Source: Salinispora mooreana
GTDB taxonomy: Bacteria; Actinomycetota; Actinomycetes; Mycobacteriales; Micromonosporaceae
Length of the DNA: 64,000 nucleotides
Direction: 5' to 3'
NCBI RefSeq assembly: GCF_000379065.1
Contig: NZ_KB900614.1
Location: 3,560,892 to 3,624,891 of the forward strand
Each line of letters opens with the position of its first letter. Positions within the stretch are counted from its first letter, which is position 1. Below the pieces are notes generated by a model that worked only from the letters and a program-made list of their open reading frames with translations, was not told the DNA's origin and did not search any database. Shown in pieces: positions 1-9,950 of this stretch. Position numbers and translations under genes: made by a program.

Positions 1-501
1 GACGCGTACGCGCGGGCCAAGGCGGAGGCGCGCGATGTCGAGGAGGGCGAGCTCCGCCCCAGCTCCTACGACCCGCAGCGGCTCCGGGACAGCCTCGACT
101 GCCTGCACCGACGAGGGATGACCCCGTACATCGTCCTCGCGCTGCACCGGCAGACCGGGGAGGTGGCCGGGCTGACCGAGGTGGTGGTGCCGGCGCAGCA
201 CCCGACCCGGGCCGACCAGTACGACACGATCGTCGTACCGGCGCACCGCGGGCACGACATCGACCGGGCGATGAAGGCACGCATGCTGTTGGAGCTGCGC
301 TCGGCCGAGCCGGCGCTCACCGAGGTGCAGACCTGGAACGCGCAGGACAACGAGGCGATGCTGAAGGTCAACGCCGAGCTGGGCTACCGCCCCGACCGGG
401 AGTGGTACGAGTACAGCGTTGACGTTGCCGAGTTGGTGCACCGGCTCGACGCCACCGCCAAGATTTCACCATCGGGCCCTTCAGGGGATAGGGCGAGGTA
501 G
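1..501 (+). CDS. GNAT family N-acetyltransferase, C-terminal part
   Basis: The reading frame is open from the first base, so the start lies outside the window; 166 residues are visible. The last ~100 residues look like a GNAT fold: a strand with VAGLTEVVV, then an acetyl-CoA loop region (VVPAHRGHDIDRAMKARML), and the C-terminal N-x-x-A-M-L-K-V-N-A-E-L-G-Y-R-P motif typical of the last helix and strand. It probably transfers an acetyl group from acetyl-CoA to an unknown small molecule. Downstream is an unrelated secreted nuclease with its own ribosome binding site. The substrate cannot be told from sequence. Confidence 0.8.
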   Translation, partial: DAYARAKAEARDVEEGELRPSSYDPQRLRDSLDCLHRRGMTPYIVLALHRQTGEVAGLTEVVVPAQHPTRADQYDTIVVPAHRGHDIDRAMKARMLLELRSAEPALTEVQTWNAQDNEAMLKVNAELGYRPDREWYEYSVDVAELVHRLDATAKISPSGPSGDRAR

Positions 502-552
502 GGCACACCCTCTAATCTGCGCACGTTCCTATCCACTTACCGTGGAGGCTTC

Positions 553-3500
553 ATGCGCCCGCGCCGCGCACTCGCCATCTTCGCCATCGTCACTGCTACC
601 GCGAGCATCGCGGCCGTCGGTGTCACGCCCAACGCCGCCACCGCCGCCCCCACCGACCTGTTCATCTCCGAGTACGTCGAAGGCTCGTCCAACAACAAGG
701 CGATCGAGCTCTTCAACGGCACCGGTGCGCCGGTCGACCTCGCCACCGGCGGCTATCGGCTGCTGCTCTACTTCAACGGCTCCACCACGCCGACCACCCT
801 CGCCCTCACCGGCACGGTTGCGGCGGGAGATGTCTTTGTCTTCGCCCACTCATCGGCGAACGCGGCGATCCTCGCCCAGGCCGACCAGGTCACCGGTGCC
901 GGACTCTTCAACGGCGACGACGCGGTCGTGCTGCGCCGCGACAGCACCGTGCTCGACGTGATCGGCCAGGTGGGCGTTGATCCGGGCAGCGGGTGGGGCA
1001 CCGGCCTGACCAGCACCGCCAACCACACCCTCCGCCGGCTGAGCAGCGTCGCCTCGGGTGACACCGACCCCGGCGACAGCTTCGAACCGGCCGCCGAGTG
1101 GGCCGGCTTCGACACCGACACGGTGGACGGGCTCGGCGCGCACCACCTCGGCGACGGTCCGGTAGACATCCCCGCCACCATCACCTGCGGCGATCCCCTG
1201 GTCACGCCGGCGGGCACCGCGGCGTCCCGGGAGGTCACCGCGACCGACCCGGACGATGAGATCGTCGACCTGGCGGTCACGTCAGTTTCCCCGACGCCGG
1301 CCACCGGCACGATCAGCCGGACGGCGTTCACCCCGGCCGGAGCGGTCGGTGACACCGCCCGGGCCACCGTCAGCGCGAGCGCCGACCTGGACGCCGGGGC
1401 GTACTCGGTGGTCCTGACGGCGACCGACACCGACGGCACCACCGCGACCTGCACCCTGCCGGTGCAGGCCGCCCGGGAGCTGACGGTCGGCGAGGTGCAG
1501 GGCCCGACCACCGACGCCGAGGAGGGTGGCACCGACCGCTCGCCGCTCGCGCCGGCCAGCGGCAACGGTGCCAGCAGCGCGCGGTACGCCGTCCGCGGAG
1601 TGGTCACCCAGCGCACCCTGGCCCGCGACTCCGCCGGCCGGGACCAGCACGGGTTCTTCCTCCAGAGCCGCGCCGACGCGACCGACGGCGACCCCGCCAG
1701 CTCCGACGGCATCTTCGTCTTCATGGGCTCGAACACGTCTCTCATCGGCGGTTACGTGCCGACCGTCGGCGACGAGGTGGTGCTCCAGGCCCGGGTCTCC
1801 GAGTACTACCACATGACGCAGCTCTCCAGCGCCTCGCTGGTCCGGCGGATCTCCACCGGGCTGGACGTGGACCAGGTGGTCGCGGTGACCGACGCGGTAC
1901 CCCCGGCGGACCTGGCCGACGCGGAGCGCTTCTGGGAGCGGCACGAGGGGGCCCGGATGCGGGTGCGCGCGGACAGTCAGACCGTGAGCGGGCGCACCGT
2001 ATTCGCCTCCAGCGCCGACGCCGAGACCTGGCTGGTCGACCGGGATGACCCGCTGGTGGACCGGAGCGACCCGGACACCCGCCGGGTGTTCCGCGACGCC
2101 CACCCGCTGGACAACGACCCCACCCAGATCTTCGACGACGGCAACGGCCAGCGGATCATGCTGGGCAGCCTGGGCGTCAAGGCCGCCAGCGGCGACAACA
2201 CCACACTGCTCCCACCGGCACGCACCTTCGACACGCTGACCGCCGACGCGGTGGGCGGCCTCTACTACTCGTTCCAGAAGTACGGCGTCCAGGTCGAGTC
2301 CGCGGTGTTCGCGGCCGGCACCGACCCGGCAACGAACCACCCGCCGCAGCCGGCCCAGCGGTCGACGGAGTACGCGGTCGCCGCGTACAACGTGGAGAAC
2401 CTCTACGACTTCCGCGACGACCCCTTCGACGGCTGCGACTTCGCCGGAAACGACGGCTGCACCGGCGTACGACCGCCGTTCGACTACGTGCCGGGCAGCG
2501 AGCAGGAGTACCGGGACCAACTCGCCGCGCTCGCCGACCAGATCACCAACGACCTGCACTCCCCCGACCTGATCCTGGTCCAGGAGACCGAGGACCAGGA
2601 CATCTGCGTGGTTGACGGCGGCACGCTGGTCTGCGGTGACACCGACGACGCCGACGGCGCTCCGGACTCGCTCCAGGAGCTCGCACTGACCATCGCCGAC
2701 AACGGTGGCCCGGCCTACGCGGCTGCCCACGACCGCAGCGGCGCCGATGCCCGGGGCATCACCTCGGCCTTCCTCTACCGCACCGACCGGGTCGCGCTGG
2801 CCGAGGCGACCGCCGACGACCCGCTGCTCGGCGCTGCCCCGACCGTCCAGTACCGCGCGCCCGGGCTGCCGTCCAACGCCGACGTGCAGAACCCCAAGGC
2901 GCTCAACGCGGTCCTGCCGCCCGACGTGGACACCAGCACCGGCAGGGACGGCGACAACGTCTTCACCCGCGCACCGCAGCTCGGCCGGTTCACCATCGCC
3001 GCAGCCCCCGGTTCGGAGGAACGGCTGACGCTCTGGGCGGCCAGCAACCACTACTCGTCCGGCCCTGACCGCCGGGTGGGGCAGCGCCGGGAGCAGGCGG
3101 CGTACGGCGCTGCGATCGTCTCCGCGGTCACAGCGGCAGACCCGGACGCCCGAGTGGTGTTCGGCGGGGACCTGAACGTCTTTCCCCGTCCCGACGATCC
3201 GATCGCGACGGCCGCGGACCCGACCCCGTCGGACCAGCTCGCTCCCCTGTACGAGATGGGGCTGCGCAACCTCTGGGATGACCTGCTCGCCGACGCGCCG
3301 TCGTCCGCCTACTCGTACAGCTTCGCCGGCCAGGCCCAGACGCTGGACCACCTCTTCGTCACCGCGGCGCTCCACGATGATCTGGTGCGGATGCGGGCCG
3401 CGCACATCAATGCCGACTGGCCGGCGGAGTACGCGGGAGACGGGTCACGCGGCGCCAGCGACCACGATCCGCAGGTGGCCCGGTTCCGGTCCCGCCCGAC

Positions 3501-3828
3501 GCTGACCGTCGCCGACGCCTCGGTGGTCGAAGGTGATCGGGGCAGCAGCGAGCTGGCCTTCACCGTCTCCGTCTCGCGTCCCCGCTCCGATCCGACTCTG
3601 GTCTGCGCCCTGACCCTGGGCCGAAGCGCGCGGCCTGGCGTCGACTACCGGTCGTACGCCGGTTGCCAGACGCTGCAGGCTGGCCACACCACGCTGACCT
3701 TCCCGGTGTCGGTGCGCGGCGACCGGAAACGAGAGACCGACGAGAGGTTGACTCTGCTGGTGGTGGGGAGCCCTGGGGTCCAGATCGCCGATCGGTTCGG
3801 CACCGGGACCATCGTCAACGACGACTGA
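553..3828 (+). CDS. Secreted multidomain nuclease (lamin-tail, EEP nuclease and Calx-beta domains), ExeM/NucH-like
   Basis: This 1091-residue protein starts at an ATG five bases after a GGAGG site. Residues 1-32 form a Sec signal peptide. A lamin-tail domain follows at ~33-190 (LFISEYVEGSSNNKAIELFN). The central region (~310-600) resembles the OB-like part of ExeM/NucH nucleases. The endonuclease/exonuclease/phosphatase domain spans ~608-975 and keeps the expected motifs: YNVENLYDF, LVQETED, SNHYSS, GGDLNVFP, LDHLF and ASDHDPQV. A Calx-beta-like domain closes the protein (~980-1090, ending TIVNDD). Family members degrade extracellular DNA with divalent metal. It likely works outside the cell in nutrient scavenging or matrix turnover. 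The architecture is clear; the biological role is inferred. Confidence 0.9.
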   Translation: MRPRRALAIFAIVTATASIAAVGVTPNAATAAPTDLFISEYVEGSSNNKAIELFNGTGAPVDLATGGYRLLLYFNGSTTPTTLALTGTVAAGDVFVFAHSSANAAILAQADQVTGAGLFNGDDAVVLRRDSTVLDVIGQVGVDPGSGWGTGLTSTANHTLRRLSSVASGDTDPGDSFEPAAEWAGFDTDTVDGLGAHHLGDGPVDIPATITCGDPLVTPAGTAASREVTATDPDDEIVDLAVTSVSPTPATGTISRTAFTPAGAVGDTARATVSASADLDAGAYSVVLTATDTDGTTATCTLPVQAARELTVGEVQGPTTDAEEGGTDRSPLAPASGNGASSARYAVRGVVTQRTLARDSAGRDQHGFFLQSRADATDGDPASSDGIFVFMGSNTSLIGGYVPTVGDEVVLQARVSEYYHMTQLSSASLVRRISTGLDVDQVVAVTDAVPPADLADAERFWERHEGARMRVRADSQTVSGRTVFASSADAETWLVDRDDPLVDRSDPDTRRVFRDAHPLDNDPTQIFDDGNGQRIMLGSLGVKAASGDNTTLLPPARTFDTLTADAVGGLYYSFQKYGVQVESAVFAAGTDPATNHPPQPAQRSTEYAVAAYNVENLYDFRDDPFDGCDFAGNDGCTGVRPPFDYVPGSEQEYRDQLAALADQITNDLHSPDLILVQETEDQDICVVDGGTLVCGDTDDADGAPDSLQELALTIADNGGPAYAAAHDRSGADARGITSAFLYRTDRVALAEATADDPLLGAAPTVQYRAPGLPSNADVQNPKALNAVLPPDVDTSTGRDGDNVFTRAPQLGRFTIAAAPGSEERLTLWAASNHYSSGPDRRVGQRREQAAYGAAIVSAVTAADPDARVVFGGDLNVFPRPDDPIATAADPTPSDQLAPLYEMGLRNLWDDLLADAPSSAYSYSFAGQAQTLDHLFVTAALHDDLVRMRAAHINADWPAEYAGDGSRGASDHDPQVARFRSRPTLTVADASVVEGDRGSSELAFTVSVSRPRSDPTLVCALTLGRSARPGVDYRSYAGCQTLQAGHTTLTFPVSVRGDRKRETDERLTLLVVGSPGVQIADRFGTGTIVNDD

Positions 3829-3895
3829 CAGCCGCTGACCTCGCCACCGGCGACGGACCGACTTCAGAAGTCGCCACGGGCGACCGTGGAAGCGG

Positions 3896-3938
3896 CACGG
3901 CCCGTCGGCCCGGTACTCGACCGGGCCGACGGGCCGTG
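3896..3938. terminator. Bidirectional hairpin terminator between nuclease gene and hemB
   Basis: A perfect 19-bp inverted repeat (3896-3914 with 3920-3938) with a 5-base loop lies between two convergent genes that end at 3828 and 3989. It has no T-tract, as is common in high-GC actinobacteria, and would work for both strands. Confidence 0.85.
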
Positions 3939-3988
3939 GGGGTGCTGCGGACCGGCGGCTGGCGGTGGGCCGACCGGGCGCGGCGGCG

Positions 3989-4972
3989 TCAGTAGCGCTG
4001 ACGCAGTAGCTGCGCGGCCTCGACCGCCCAGTAGGTGAGGATGATCTGGGCTCCGGCCCGACGGATCGACGTGAGCGTCTCCAGCATTACCTGCTCGCGG
4101 TCGATCCAGCCGTTAGCGGCAGCCGCCTCGACCATCGCGTACTCGCCGGAGACCTGGTAGGCGGCGACCGGCACGTCAACGGCGGCCCGGACCGCCGTGA
4201 CCACGTCGAGGTACGGCAGCGCCGGCTTGACCATCACCATGTCGGCGCCCTCGGCCACGTCCAGCGCCACCTCGCGCAGGGACTCCCGCAGGTTCGCCGG
4301 ATCCTGCTGGTAGGTCCGACGGTCGCCGTCCAGCGTCGACTCCACCGCGTCCCGGAACGGGCCGAAGAACGCGGACGCGTACTTCGCCGCGTAGGCGAGG
4401 ATGGTCACGTCCTGGTGGCCGGCGGCGTCCAACGCCCGCCGGACCGCGCCGACCTGACCATCCATCATCCCGGACGGCCCGACCACGTGCACCCCGGCCG
4501 AGGCCTGCGCCACCGCCATCTCGGCGTACGCGGCGAGGGTGGCGTCGTTCGCCACCGACCCGTCGGATGCCAACACACCGCAGTGTCCGTGCGAGGTGAA
4601 CTCATCCAGGCAGAGGTCGCTCATCACCACGGTGGCGTCGCCCACCTCGGAGACGACATCCCGGATGGCGGCGTTGAGGATGCCGTTCGGGTTGGTCCCA
4701 CCGGAGCCGAGCTCGTCCCGGTCAGCCGGAACCCCGAAGAGCATGATCCCGCCAACCCCGGCCCGCACCGCCGCGACCGCCGCCTTGCGTAGCGACTCCC
4801 GGGAGTGCTGGAGCACTCCCGGCAGGGAGGGCACGGACCGGGGCTCGGTCAGCCCCTCCTTGACGAACATCGGCAGAACCAGCTCGGCTGGGTCGACCCG
4901 AGTCTCGGCGACCAGCCGCCGCAGGGCCGGGCTACGACGCAGCCGCCGGGGTCGGATCTCGGGATACGGCAC
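3989..4972 (-). CDS. hemB: Delta-aminolevulinic acid dehydratase (porphobilinogen synthase)
   Basis: HemB condenses two 5-aminolevulinate molecules into porphobilinogen in the cytoplasm, the second committed step of tetrapyrrole synthesis. The 327-residue protein has the usual family length. Motifs seen are the metal-site region [14 protein letters not shown], the first active-site lysine in [16 protein letters not shown], and the Schiff-base lysine in [12 protein letters not shown]. The GTG start is chosen because TGGAGG sits just upstream and the product then begins with [11 protein letters not shown], as in homologs; the frame stays open further upstream but that part overlaps the previous gene and looks non-coding. 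It is the last gene of the rex-hem cluster, 13 bases after cobA/hemD. Confidence 0.96.
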   Translation of the reverse strand: MPYPEIRPRRLRRSPALRRLVAETRVDPAELVLPMFVKEGLTEPRSVPSLPGVLQHSRESLRKAAVAAVRAGVGGIMLFGVPADRDELGSGGTNPNGILNAAIRDVVSEVGDATVVMSDLCLDEFTSHGHCGVLASDGSVANDATLAAYAEMAVAQASAGVHVVGPSGMMDGQVGAVRRALDAAGHQDVTILAYAAKYASAFFGPFRDAVESTLDGDRRTYQQDPANLRESLREVALDVAEGADMVMVKPALPYLDVVTAVRAAVDVPVAAYQVSGEYAMVEAAAANGWIDREQVMLETLTSIRRAGAQIILTYWAVEAAQLLRQRY

Positions 4973-4985
4973 GGGTCCTCCAGGG

Positions 4986-6566
4986 TCAGCGGAACCGGAG
5001 GGCGGTCGGCCCCTGCACCTTCGAGCCGCGCCGCTGCTTCGCCGGCATCGCGGCGAGCTTCTCGCGCAGCTCGACGGCGTAGCCGGCCAGCGCCTCCACC
5101 AGGTCGGGGACCGAGGCGTGCGGTGGCTGCACGTCAACCCGAAGGCCGAACTCGGTAGCGGTCTCCGCCGTCTTGGGCCCGATAACCGCAACAACGGTAC
5201 GCGCGTGTGGCTTCCCGGCGATGCCGACCAGATTCCGGACTGTGGACGACGAGGTGAAGAGCACCGCGTCGAACCCACCCGACTTGATCGCGTCGCGGAT
5301 CTCGGCCGGCGGCGGCGCCGCCCGAACCGTCCGGTATGCGGTCACGTCGTCGACCTCCCAGCCGCGCTCGGTGAGCCCGGCGGCGAGCGTCTCGGTGGCG
5401 ATGTCGGCGCGCGGCAGCAGCACCCGACCGACCGGGTCGAGCACCTCGTCATGCGGCGAGAACTCGGCCAGCAACCCCTCCGAGGACTGCTCCCCGGCGG
5501 GGACCAGCTCCGGCCGGATCCCGAAGGCGCGCACCGCGTCAGCGGTCGCGTCGCCGATGCAGGCGATCTTGACACCCCCGAAGTGGCGGGCGTCGAGGCC
5601 GTGCTCGGCGAACTTCTCCCAGACCGCCCGGACCGCGTTCACCGAAGTGAAGATCACCCAGGCGTACCGGCCGTCGACCAGCCCCTTGACCGCCCGCTCC
5701 ATCTGCGCGGGGGTACGCGGTGGCTCGACCGCGATGGTCGGTACCTCGCAGGGGATCGCGCCGTACGCGCGCAGTCGGGCGCTCATCACCCCCGCCTGCT
5801 CCTTGGTCCGCGGGACGAGCACCTTCCAGCCGTACAGCGGGCGGTTCTCCCACCAGCTGAGCGTGTCCCGCTGGCCGACGCCCTCGCCGAGGGTGAGCAC
5901 CACCCGGCCGGTGAACCCGAGCGCCGCCGCGACGAAGGAGTCCACCGTCGACGTCGTCGTGTACTGGGTCTCGCCGGTGCCGTCGCCGGTCACGCCGACC
6001 GCGGTCGCGTCGTCAACTCCGGCGGCGAGCAACCCGTCCCGGATCGCGGCGAGATCCCCGGCGTCCACCGCGAGGGCCAGCGGTCCCCGGGTGACTGCGG
6101 CGGCCAGCGCCTCGAAGTCGAGCGTGGTGACATCCTCGACGTCGGCCGCCGTCCGGACCCCGGGCAGCGGCACACCCGCGTAGGTCGCCACCCCCTCGGC
6201 CTGGCCGACGCCCGGGACCACCTCGAACTGGCCGGCGGTCCGCGCGACCGCCTGCACCTCCCGGACCACCGCCTCGTGGCCGAACGGGTCACCGGCGACC
6301 AGGTGCACCGCGTTCAACCCGGAGCGGGCCGCCGAGATCAGGACCTTCGCCACGTCGCCCGATCCGCCCTCGGCCAGGGTTAGCTGAGCCTCCTGCTTCG
6401 CCTGGGCGCGGACGACATCGAGCAGCGCCTCGGGGACTCCCCGGTCATATACCACCTGGTCGGCACTGACCAGGGCGTCGTATCCCCGGCGGGTCAGCAG
6501 GCCCGGATCGCCGGGACCGGCCCCGACGAACGCGATGCGGCCTACGGGCTTACGGGTGCGGGTCAT
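4986..6566 (-). CDS. hemD: Uroporphyrinogen-III C-methyltransferase / uroporphyrinogen-III synthase fusion
   Basis: This 526-residue fusion carries a SAM-dependent uroporphyrinogen methyltransferase (CobA-like) at ~1-245, starting with the [15 protein letters not shown] loop, and a HemD uroporphyrinogen-III synthase domain at ~255-500. HemD cyclises hydroxymethylbilane to uroporphyrinogen III; the methyltransferase would divert it to siroheme or cobalamin. This fusion is common in actinobacteria and Firmicutes. The ATG overlaps the hemC stop as ATGA, so translation is probably coupled. The methyltransferase half is somewhat divergent (GDPFGHE kept), so its activity is less certain than that of the synthase half. 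Confidence 0.92.
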   Translation of the reverse strand: MTRTRKPVGRIAFVGAGPGDPGLLTRRGYDALVSADQVVYDRGVPEALLDVVRAQAKQEAQLTLAEGGSGDVAKVLISAARSGLNAVHLVAGDPFGHEAVVREVQAVARTAGQFEVVPGVGQAEGVATYAGVPLPGVRTAADVEDVTTLDFEALAAAVTRGPLALAVDAGDLAAIRDGLLAAGVDDATAVGVTGDGTGETQYTTTSTVDSFVAAALGFTGRVVLTLGEGVGQRDTLSWWENRPLYGWKVLVPRTKEQAGVMSARLRAYGAIPCEVPTIAVEPPRTPAQMERAVKGLVDGRYAWVIFTSVNAVRAVWEKFAEHGLDARHFGGVKIACIGDATADAVRAFGIRPELVPAGEQSSEGLLAEFSPHDEVLDPVGRVLLPRADIATETLAAGLTERGWEVDDVTAYRTVRAAPPPAEIRDAIKSGGFDAVLFTSSSTVRNLVGIAGKPHARTVVAVIGPKTAETATEFGLRVDVQPPHASVPDLVEALAGYAVELREKLAAMPAKQRRGSKVQGPTALRFR

Positions 6567-7531
6567 ACTGTGCTCCCAAATTGCTGGGTCCCCGGGCCAA
6601 GGTTCCGTTGCTGGCCGAGGATCGAGTCGGCGCCGAGGTCGAGAAGATCAGTGGCGAGGGCCTTACCGATCTCCACCGCGTCGGCGGGCGTTCCGGTGCG
6701 GGACAGCCGAAGGTCACGAGTGCCGTCCGGGCTGATCACCGCCCCGCGCAGGTAGATCTCTTCACCGACGTCGCCTTCGGCGACCTCGGCGTAGGCGGCG
6801 ACCGGGGCGCTGCACCCGGCCTCCAGGGTGGCGAGAAGCGCCCGCTCCGCGACGACCGTGGCGCGGGACGGTGCATGGTCGAGTACCGCGAGCAGCTCGA
6901 CCAGAGCCGAATCGTCGGACCGACACTCCACCGCCAACGCACCCTGGGCGGGAGCGGGCAGCATCAGCATCGGGTCGAGCGTCTCGGTGATCGTGTCGGC
7001 GCGATCCAGACGGGCCAGCCCGGCCCGTGCCAGGACCACCGCGTCCAGGTCGGCCTCCGGCCCGAGCACCCGCGCCAACCGGGTACCGACGTTACCCCGG
7101 ATCGGCTGGACCTCGAGCTGAAGCCCGAGCGCGTGGAGCTGGGCGATGCGACGCAGCGCACCGGTGCCGACCCGGGCGCCGGGCGGCAGTTCGGCGAGGG
7201 TACGACCGCCGGTGGCCACGAGCGCGTCCCGGGGATCCTGCCGGGGTGGGACGGCGGCGACGTACAGGCCGGGGGCCGCCGCGGTCGGCAGGTCCTTGTA
7301 CGAGTGCACCGCGAAGTCGATGGTGCCCGCCGCAAGGGCGTCCCGGAGCGCGGAGACGAACACGCCGACACCGAGCTGGTACACCGGGGCCGCGGAGCGG
7401 TCACCGGTGGTCACCACCTCCACCAGCTCCACCGGGGTGCCGGTGGCCGCGGTGAGGGCCGCCGCGACCTGCCCGGACTGGGCCATCGCCAGGGCGCTGC
7501 CCCGAGTACCGAGGCGTAGGGGGACCTTCAT
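6563..7531 (-). CDS. hemC: Hydroxymethylbilane synthase (porphobilinogen deaminase)
   Basis: HemC polymerises four porphobilinogens into hydroxymethylbilane. The 322-residue protein shows the N-terminal LRLGTRGSALAMAQ motif, the catalytic aspartate region HSYKDLPT, and the cysteine in EAGCSAPVAAYAE that carries the dipyrromethane cofactor. ATG at 7531 is preferred over the adjacent in-frame GTG at 7534 because it lies six bases from GGAGG. It overlaps the hemA stop by one base and hemD by four, consistent with one operon. Confidence 0.95.
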   Translation of the reverse strand: MKVPLRLGTRGSALAMAQSGQVAAALTAATGTPVELVEVVTTGDRSAAPVYQLGVGVFVSALRDALAAGTIDFAVHSYKDLPTAAAPGLYVAAVPPRQDPRDALVATGGRTLAELPPGARVGTGALRRIAQLHALGLQLEVQPIRGNVGTRLARVLGPEADLDAVVLARAGLARLDRADTITETLDPMLMLPAPAQGALAVECRSDDSALVELLAVLDHAPSRATVVAERALLATLEAGCSAPVAAYAEVAEGDVGEEIYLRGAVISPDGTRDLRLSRTGTPADAVEIGKALATDLLDLGADSILGQQRNLGPGTQQFGSTV

Positions 7532-8898
7532 CACTCACCTCCGGTGGGTAGCGGCTCGGCGTCACCGCCGAGCTGGGGGTCGACGTCGGGCACCACCACA
7601 TCGGGGACGGTGCCGACCGCAGAGGTCTGCGGAACCTCCAGGTCGAAGAGATCACGCAGCAGCGCCGCGTACTGGTCGCCGCCGGGCTCGGCGGCGAGCT
7701 GGCGGACCCGTACGGTCGGCTGGTGCAGCAGGCGCTGGACGACCCGGTGCACCGTCCGGGCGACCTCGGCCCGCTGCTCATCGGTCAGATCCGAGCGACG
7801 CTGCGCGAGCCGGCCCAGCTCCGTGGCGACCACGTCGTCGGCGCGCCCGCGCAGCGCGGCCACGGTCGGTGCGACGTCAGTTCCCCGTAGCCAGGTGAGG
7901 AAGGCGTCAACCTCGGCGGCGACGATCTGCTCCACCGCGGCGACGTCGGCGGCGACGGGGCCGTCGGCGACCAGGGCCGCCATCCGGTCGATGTCGATCA
8001 CCTGGACACCGGGCAGGTCGGCCACGCCGGGCTCGACATCGCGCGGGACAGCCAGGTCGAGCAGGACCAGCGGCCCCCGGGACGGGTCCCGACCAGCGAG
8101 CGCCTGGGTCACCACCGCGCGGGTGAGGACCGCCTCGGGGGCGGCCGTGGCAGCCACTACGATATCCACTGTGGAAAGCGTTTCGGCGAGGTCGGCGATC
8201 GGTATGGCGGTGGCGCCGTACGACTCGGCCAGCCGGACCGCTCGGTCGGCACCCCGGTTGGTCACGGTGACCGGCCCGGCACCCAACCGGGAGAGGGTGG
8301 CCACACCCAGCGAGCCCATCGCTCCCGCCCCCACGACCAGCGCGGGGCGGCCGGCCAGGTCACTGTCGAGCAGCTCGGCAGTGAGGCTGAGCGCGGCAGT
8401 GACGACGCTCTGCCCAGCCCGGTCGATGCCGGTCTCGGAATGGGCCCGCTTCCCCACCCGCAGGGCCTGCTGCATCAGCTCGTGCAGCAGGCGGTCAACG
8501 GTTTCCGCCTCGGATGCCCAGTGGTATGCGTCCCGGAGCTGGCCGAGGATCTGGGCCTCCCCCACCACCATGGAGTCCAGCCCGGCAGCGACCCGAAAGA
8601 CGTGGTTGACCGCCGCGGCGTCGAAGTGCACGTACAGGTGGTCGGCGAGGGCTGCCGGCTGGCAGCCTGCCGGCTCGGCCAGGACAGCACAGATGTCGCC
8701 GAGGCCACCATGGAAACCGGACACAACGGCGTATACCTCCACCCGGTTACAGGTGGAGACGAGCACCGCCCCACTCACGTACGGCTGCGCTACCAGGCGG
8801 TTCAGGACACGGGGGAGATCGGCGGGGGCGACCGCGAGTCGCTCCAGAGCGGCGACCGGGGCAGTGCGGTAAGACGCGCCGACGACTAGCAGCTTCAC
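7531..8898 (-). CDS. hemA: Glutamyl-tRNA reductase
   Basis: HemA reduces glutamyl-tRNA to glutamate-1-semialdehyde with NADPH, the first and controlled step of C5-pathway heme synthesis. The 455-residue protein has the N-terminal catalytic cysteine in STCNRVEVYAVVSG (~Cys50), an NADP-binding Rossmann region (LVVGAGAMGSLGVATL) and a C-terminal helical dimerisation part. It starts with GTG, which overlaps the rex stop as GTGA. Being coupled to rex suggests heme synthesis is tied to the NADH/NAD+ ratio. hemL is not in the window. Confidence 0.95.
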   Translation of the reverse strand: MKLLVVGASYRTAPVAALERLAVAPADLPRVLNRLVAQPYVSGAVLVSTCNRVEVYAVVSGFHGGLGDICAVLAEPAGCQPAALADHLYVHFDAAAVNHVFRVAAGLDSMVVGEAQILGQLRDAYHWASEAETVDRLLHELMQQALRVGKRAHSETGIDRAGQSVVTAALSLTAELLDSDLAGRPALVVGAGAMGSLGVATLSRLGAGPVTVTNRGADRAVRLAESYGATAIPIADLAETLSTVDIVVAATAAPEAVLTRAVVTQALAGRDPSRGPLVLLDLAVPRDVEPGVADLPGVQVIDIDRMAALVADGPVAADVAAVEQIVAAEVDAFLTWLRGTDVAPTVAALRGRADDVVATELGRLAQRRSDLTDEQRAEVARTVHRVVQRLLHQPTVRVRQLAAEPGGDQYAALLRDLFDLEVPQTSAVGTVPDVVVPDVDPQLGGDAEPLPTGGE

Positions 8899-9665
8899 GT
8901 GCCGATCGCCTCCTGGGGGTCGGTGGCGGCGAGGCTACCCGGCAATGGGGTGAGGGTGGCCTCGCCAGCGGCGGGGAGTGCGGTCAGGGACGCCTTACGG
9001 TGCTCGTGGAAGGACAGGATCTGCAGCTCGACGGCGAGGTCGACCTTACGTACGTCAACCCCGTCCGGCACGGTTAGCACGCAGGGCGCGAAGTTCAGGA
9101 TGCTGGTCACTCCGCCGGCGACCAGCCGGTCGGCCACCCGCTGCGCGGCGGCGGCCGGGGTGGCGATCACGCCGATCGCGATCGACTCCTCGGTGGCGAC
9201 CCGGGACAGCTCGTCCACGTGCCGGACGACCAGACCGTTGATCTCCTCACCGACCCGGACGGGGTCGGCGTCGAAGAGCGCGGCGATGCGGAAGCCACGG
9301 GTGGCGAAACCGTCGTAGCCAGCGAGGGCGTGACCGAGATTACCCACGCCGACCAGGGCGACCGTCCGCCGCTGGGTGAGCCCCAGGACGTACTCGATCT
9401 GATCGATCAGCAGAGCCACGTCGTAGCCGACACCCCGGGTGCCGTAGGAGCCAAGGTGGGACAGATCCTTGCGGAGTTTGGCGGAATTGACGCCCGCGGC
9501 CGTGGCCAACCACTCGCTGGAGACCGTCTCGTGACCGTTTTCGGCCAGGTTGTGCAGGGCCCGAAGATATTCGGGAAGCCGGGCGACGGTCGCCTCTGGC
9601 AGGTCCGGCAACGCCGGCACGGCGACAGAGCGTTCGGGCGCGCCGGGCGGGCGGTGCTGACTCAT
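8895..9665 (-). CDS. rex: Redox-sensing transcriptional repressor Rex
   Basis: Rex is a dimeric repressor that leaves DNA when NADH rises. The 256-residue protein has an N-terminal winged helix (residues ~20-95, with LRKDLSHLGSYGTRGVGYDV) and an NAD-binding Rossmann fold (VALVGVGNLGHALAGYDGF). ATG 9665 gives the normal family length; the frame is open ~56 codons further upstream but that sequence is not Rex-like and would cover the operator at 9782. It heads the rex-hemA-hemC-hemD-hemB cluster, the arrangement known from Streptomyces. Confidence 0.94.
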   Translation of the reverse strand: MSQHRPPGAPERSVAVPALPDLPEATVARLPEYLRALHNLAENGHETVSSEWLATAAGVNSAKLRKDLSHLGSYGTRGVGYDVALLIDQIEYVLGLTQRRTVALVGVGNLGHALAGYDGFATRGFRIAALFDADPVRVGEEINGLVVRHVDELSRVATEESIAIGVIATPAAAAQRVADRLVAGGVTSILNFAPCVLTVPDGVDVRKVDLAVELQILSFHEHRKASLTALPAAGEATLTPLPGSLAATDPQEAIGT

Positions 9666-9781
9666 GAAACTCCGTGCGGTGGGATCCTGGGCCAACTCCG
9701 CCGGGCCGGGTAGGGACTCCCGCTGGCCACCGAGAAGACCGGCTGTGCTAGCGGGGCGGGTCGGAACTACAGGGTAAGCGC

Positions 9782-9799
9782 TTGTGAAGACACGCACAA
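9782..9799 (-). promoter_or_regulatory. Candidate Rex operator (ROP)
   Basis: The 18-mer TTGTGAAGACACGCACAA has the Rex layout TTGTG-N8-CACAA with a perfect left half (TTGTGAA). The right half has CG where TT is expected. It sits ~117 bases upstream of the rex start, which fits negative autoregulation of the rex-hem operon. Confidence 0.75.
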
Positions 9800-9950
9800 A
9801 TCGCGATCTTGGTCGCCCACGACGCGACTCCACCCGACCCCCCGTTTCACAAGATCAATGCATCGACAGCGCCCACACCGTCCGGCGATTATTACTCAAT
9901 TAAGACTTCTCTGACCAATCACACGGGAGGCGCGTCGCCCACTTCCCCGT

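Noticed and set aside
1282..3405. Long open minus-strand frame (707 codons) inside the nuclease gene
   Set aside because: It is an antisense shadow from high GC; the plus-strand frame has a full domain set, a signal peptide and a ribosome site.
9846..9852. Second Rex operator
   Set aside because: Only a TTCACAA half-site is present; the matching TTGTGAA is missing at the needed spacing.
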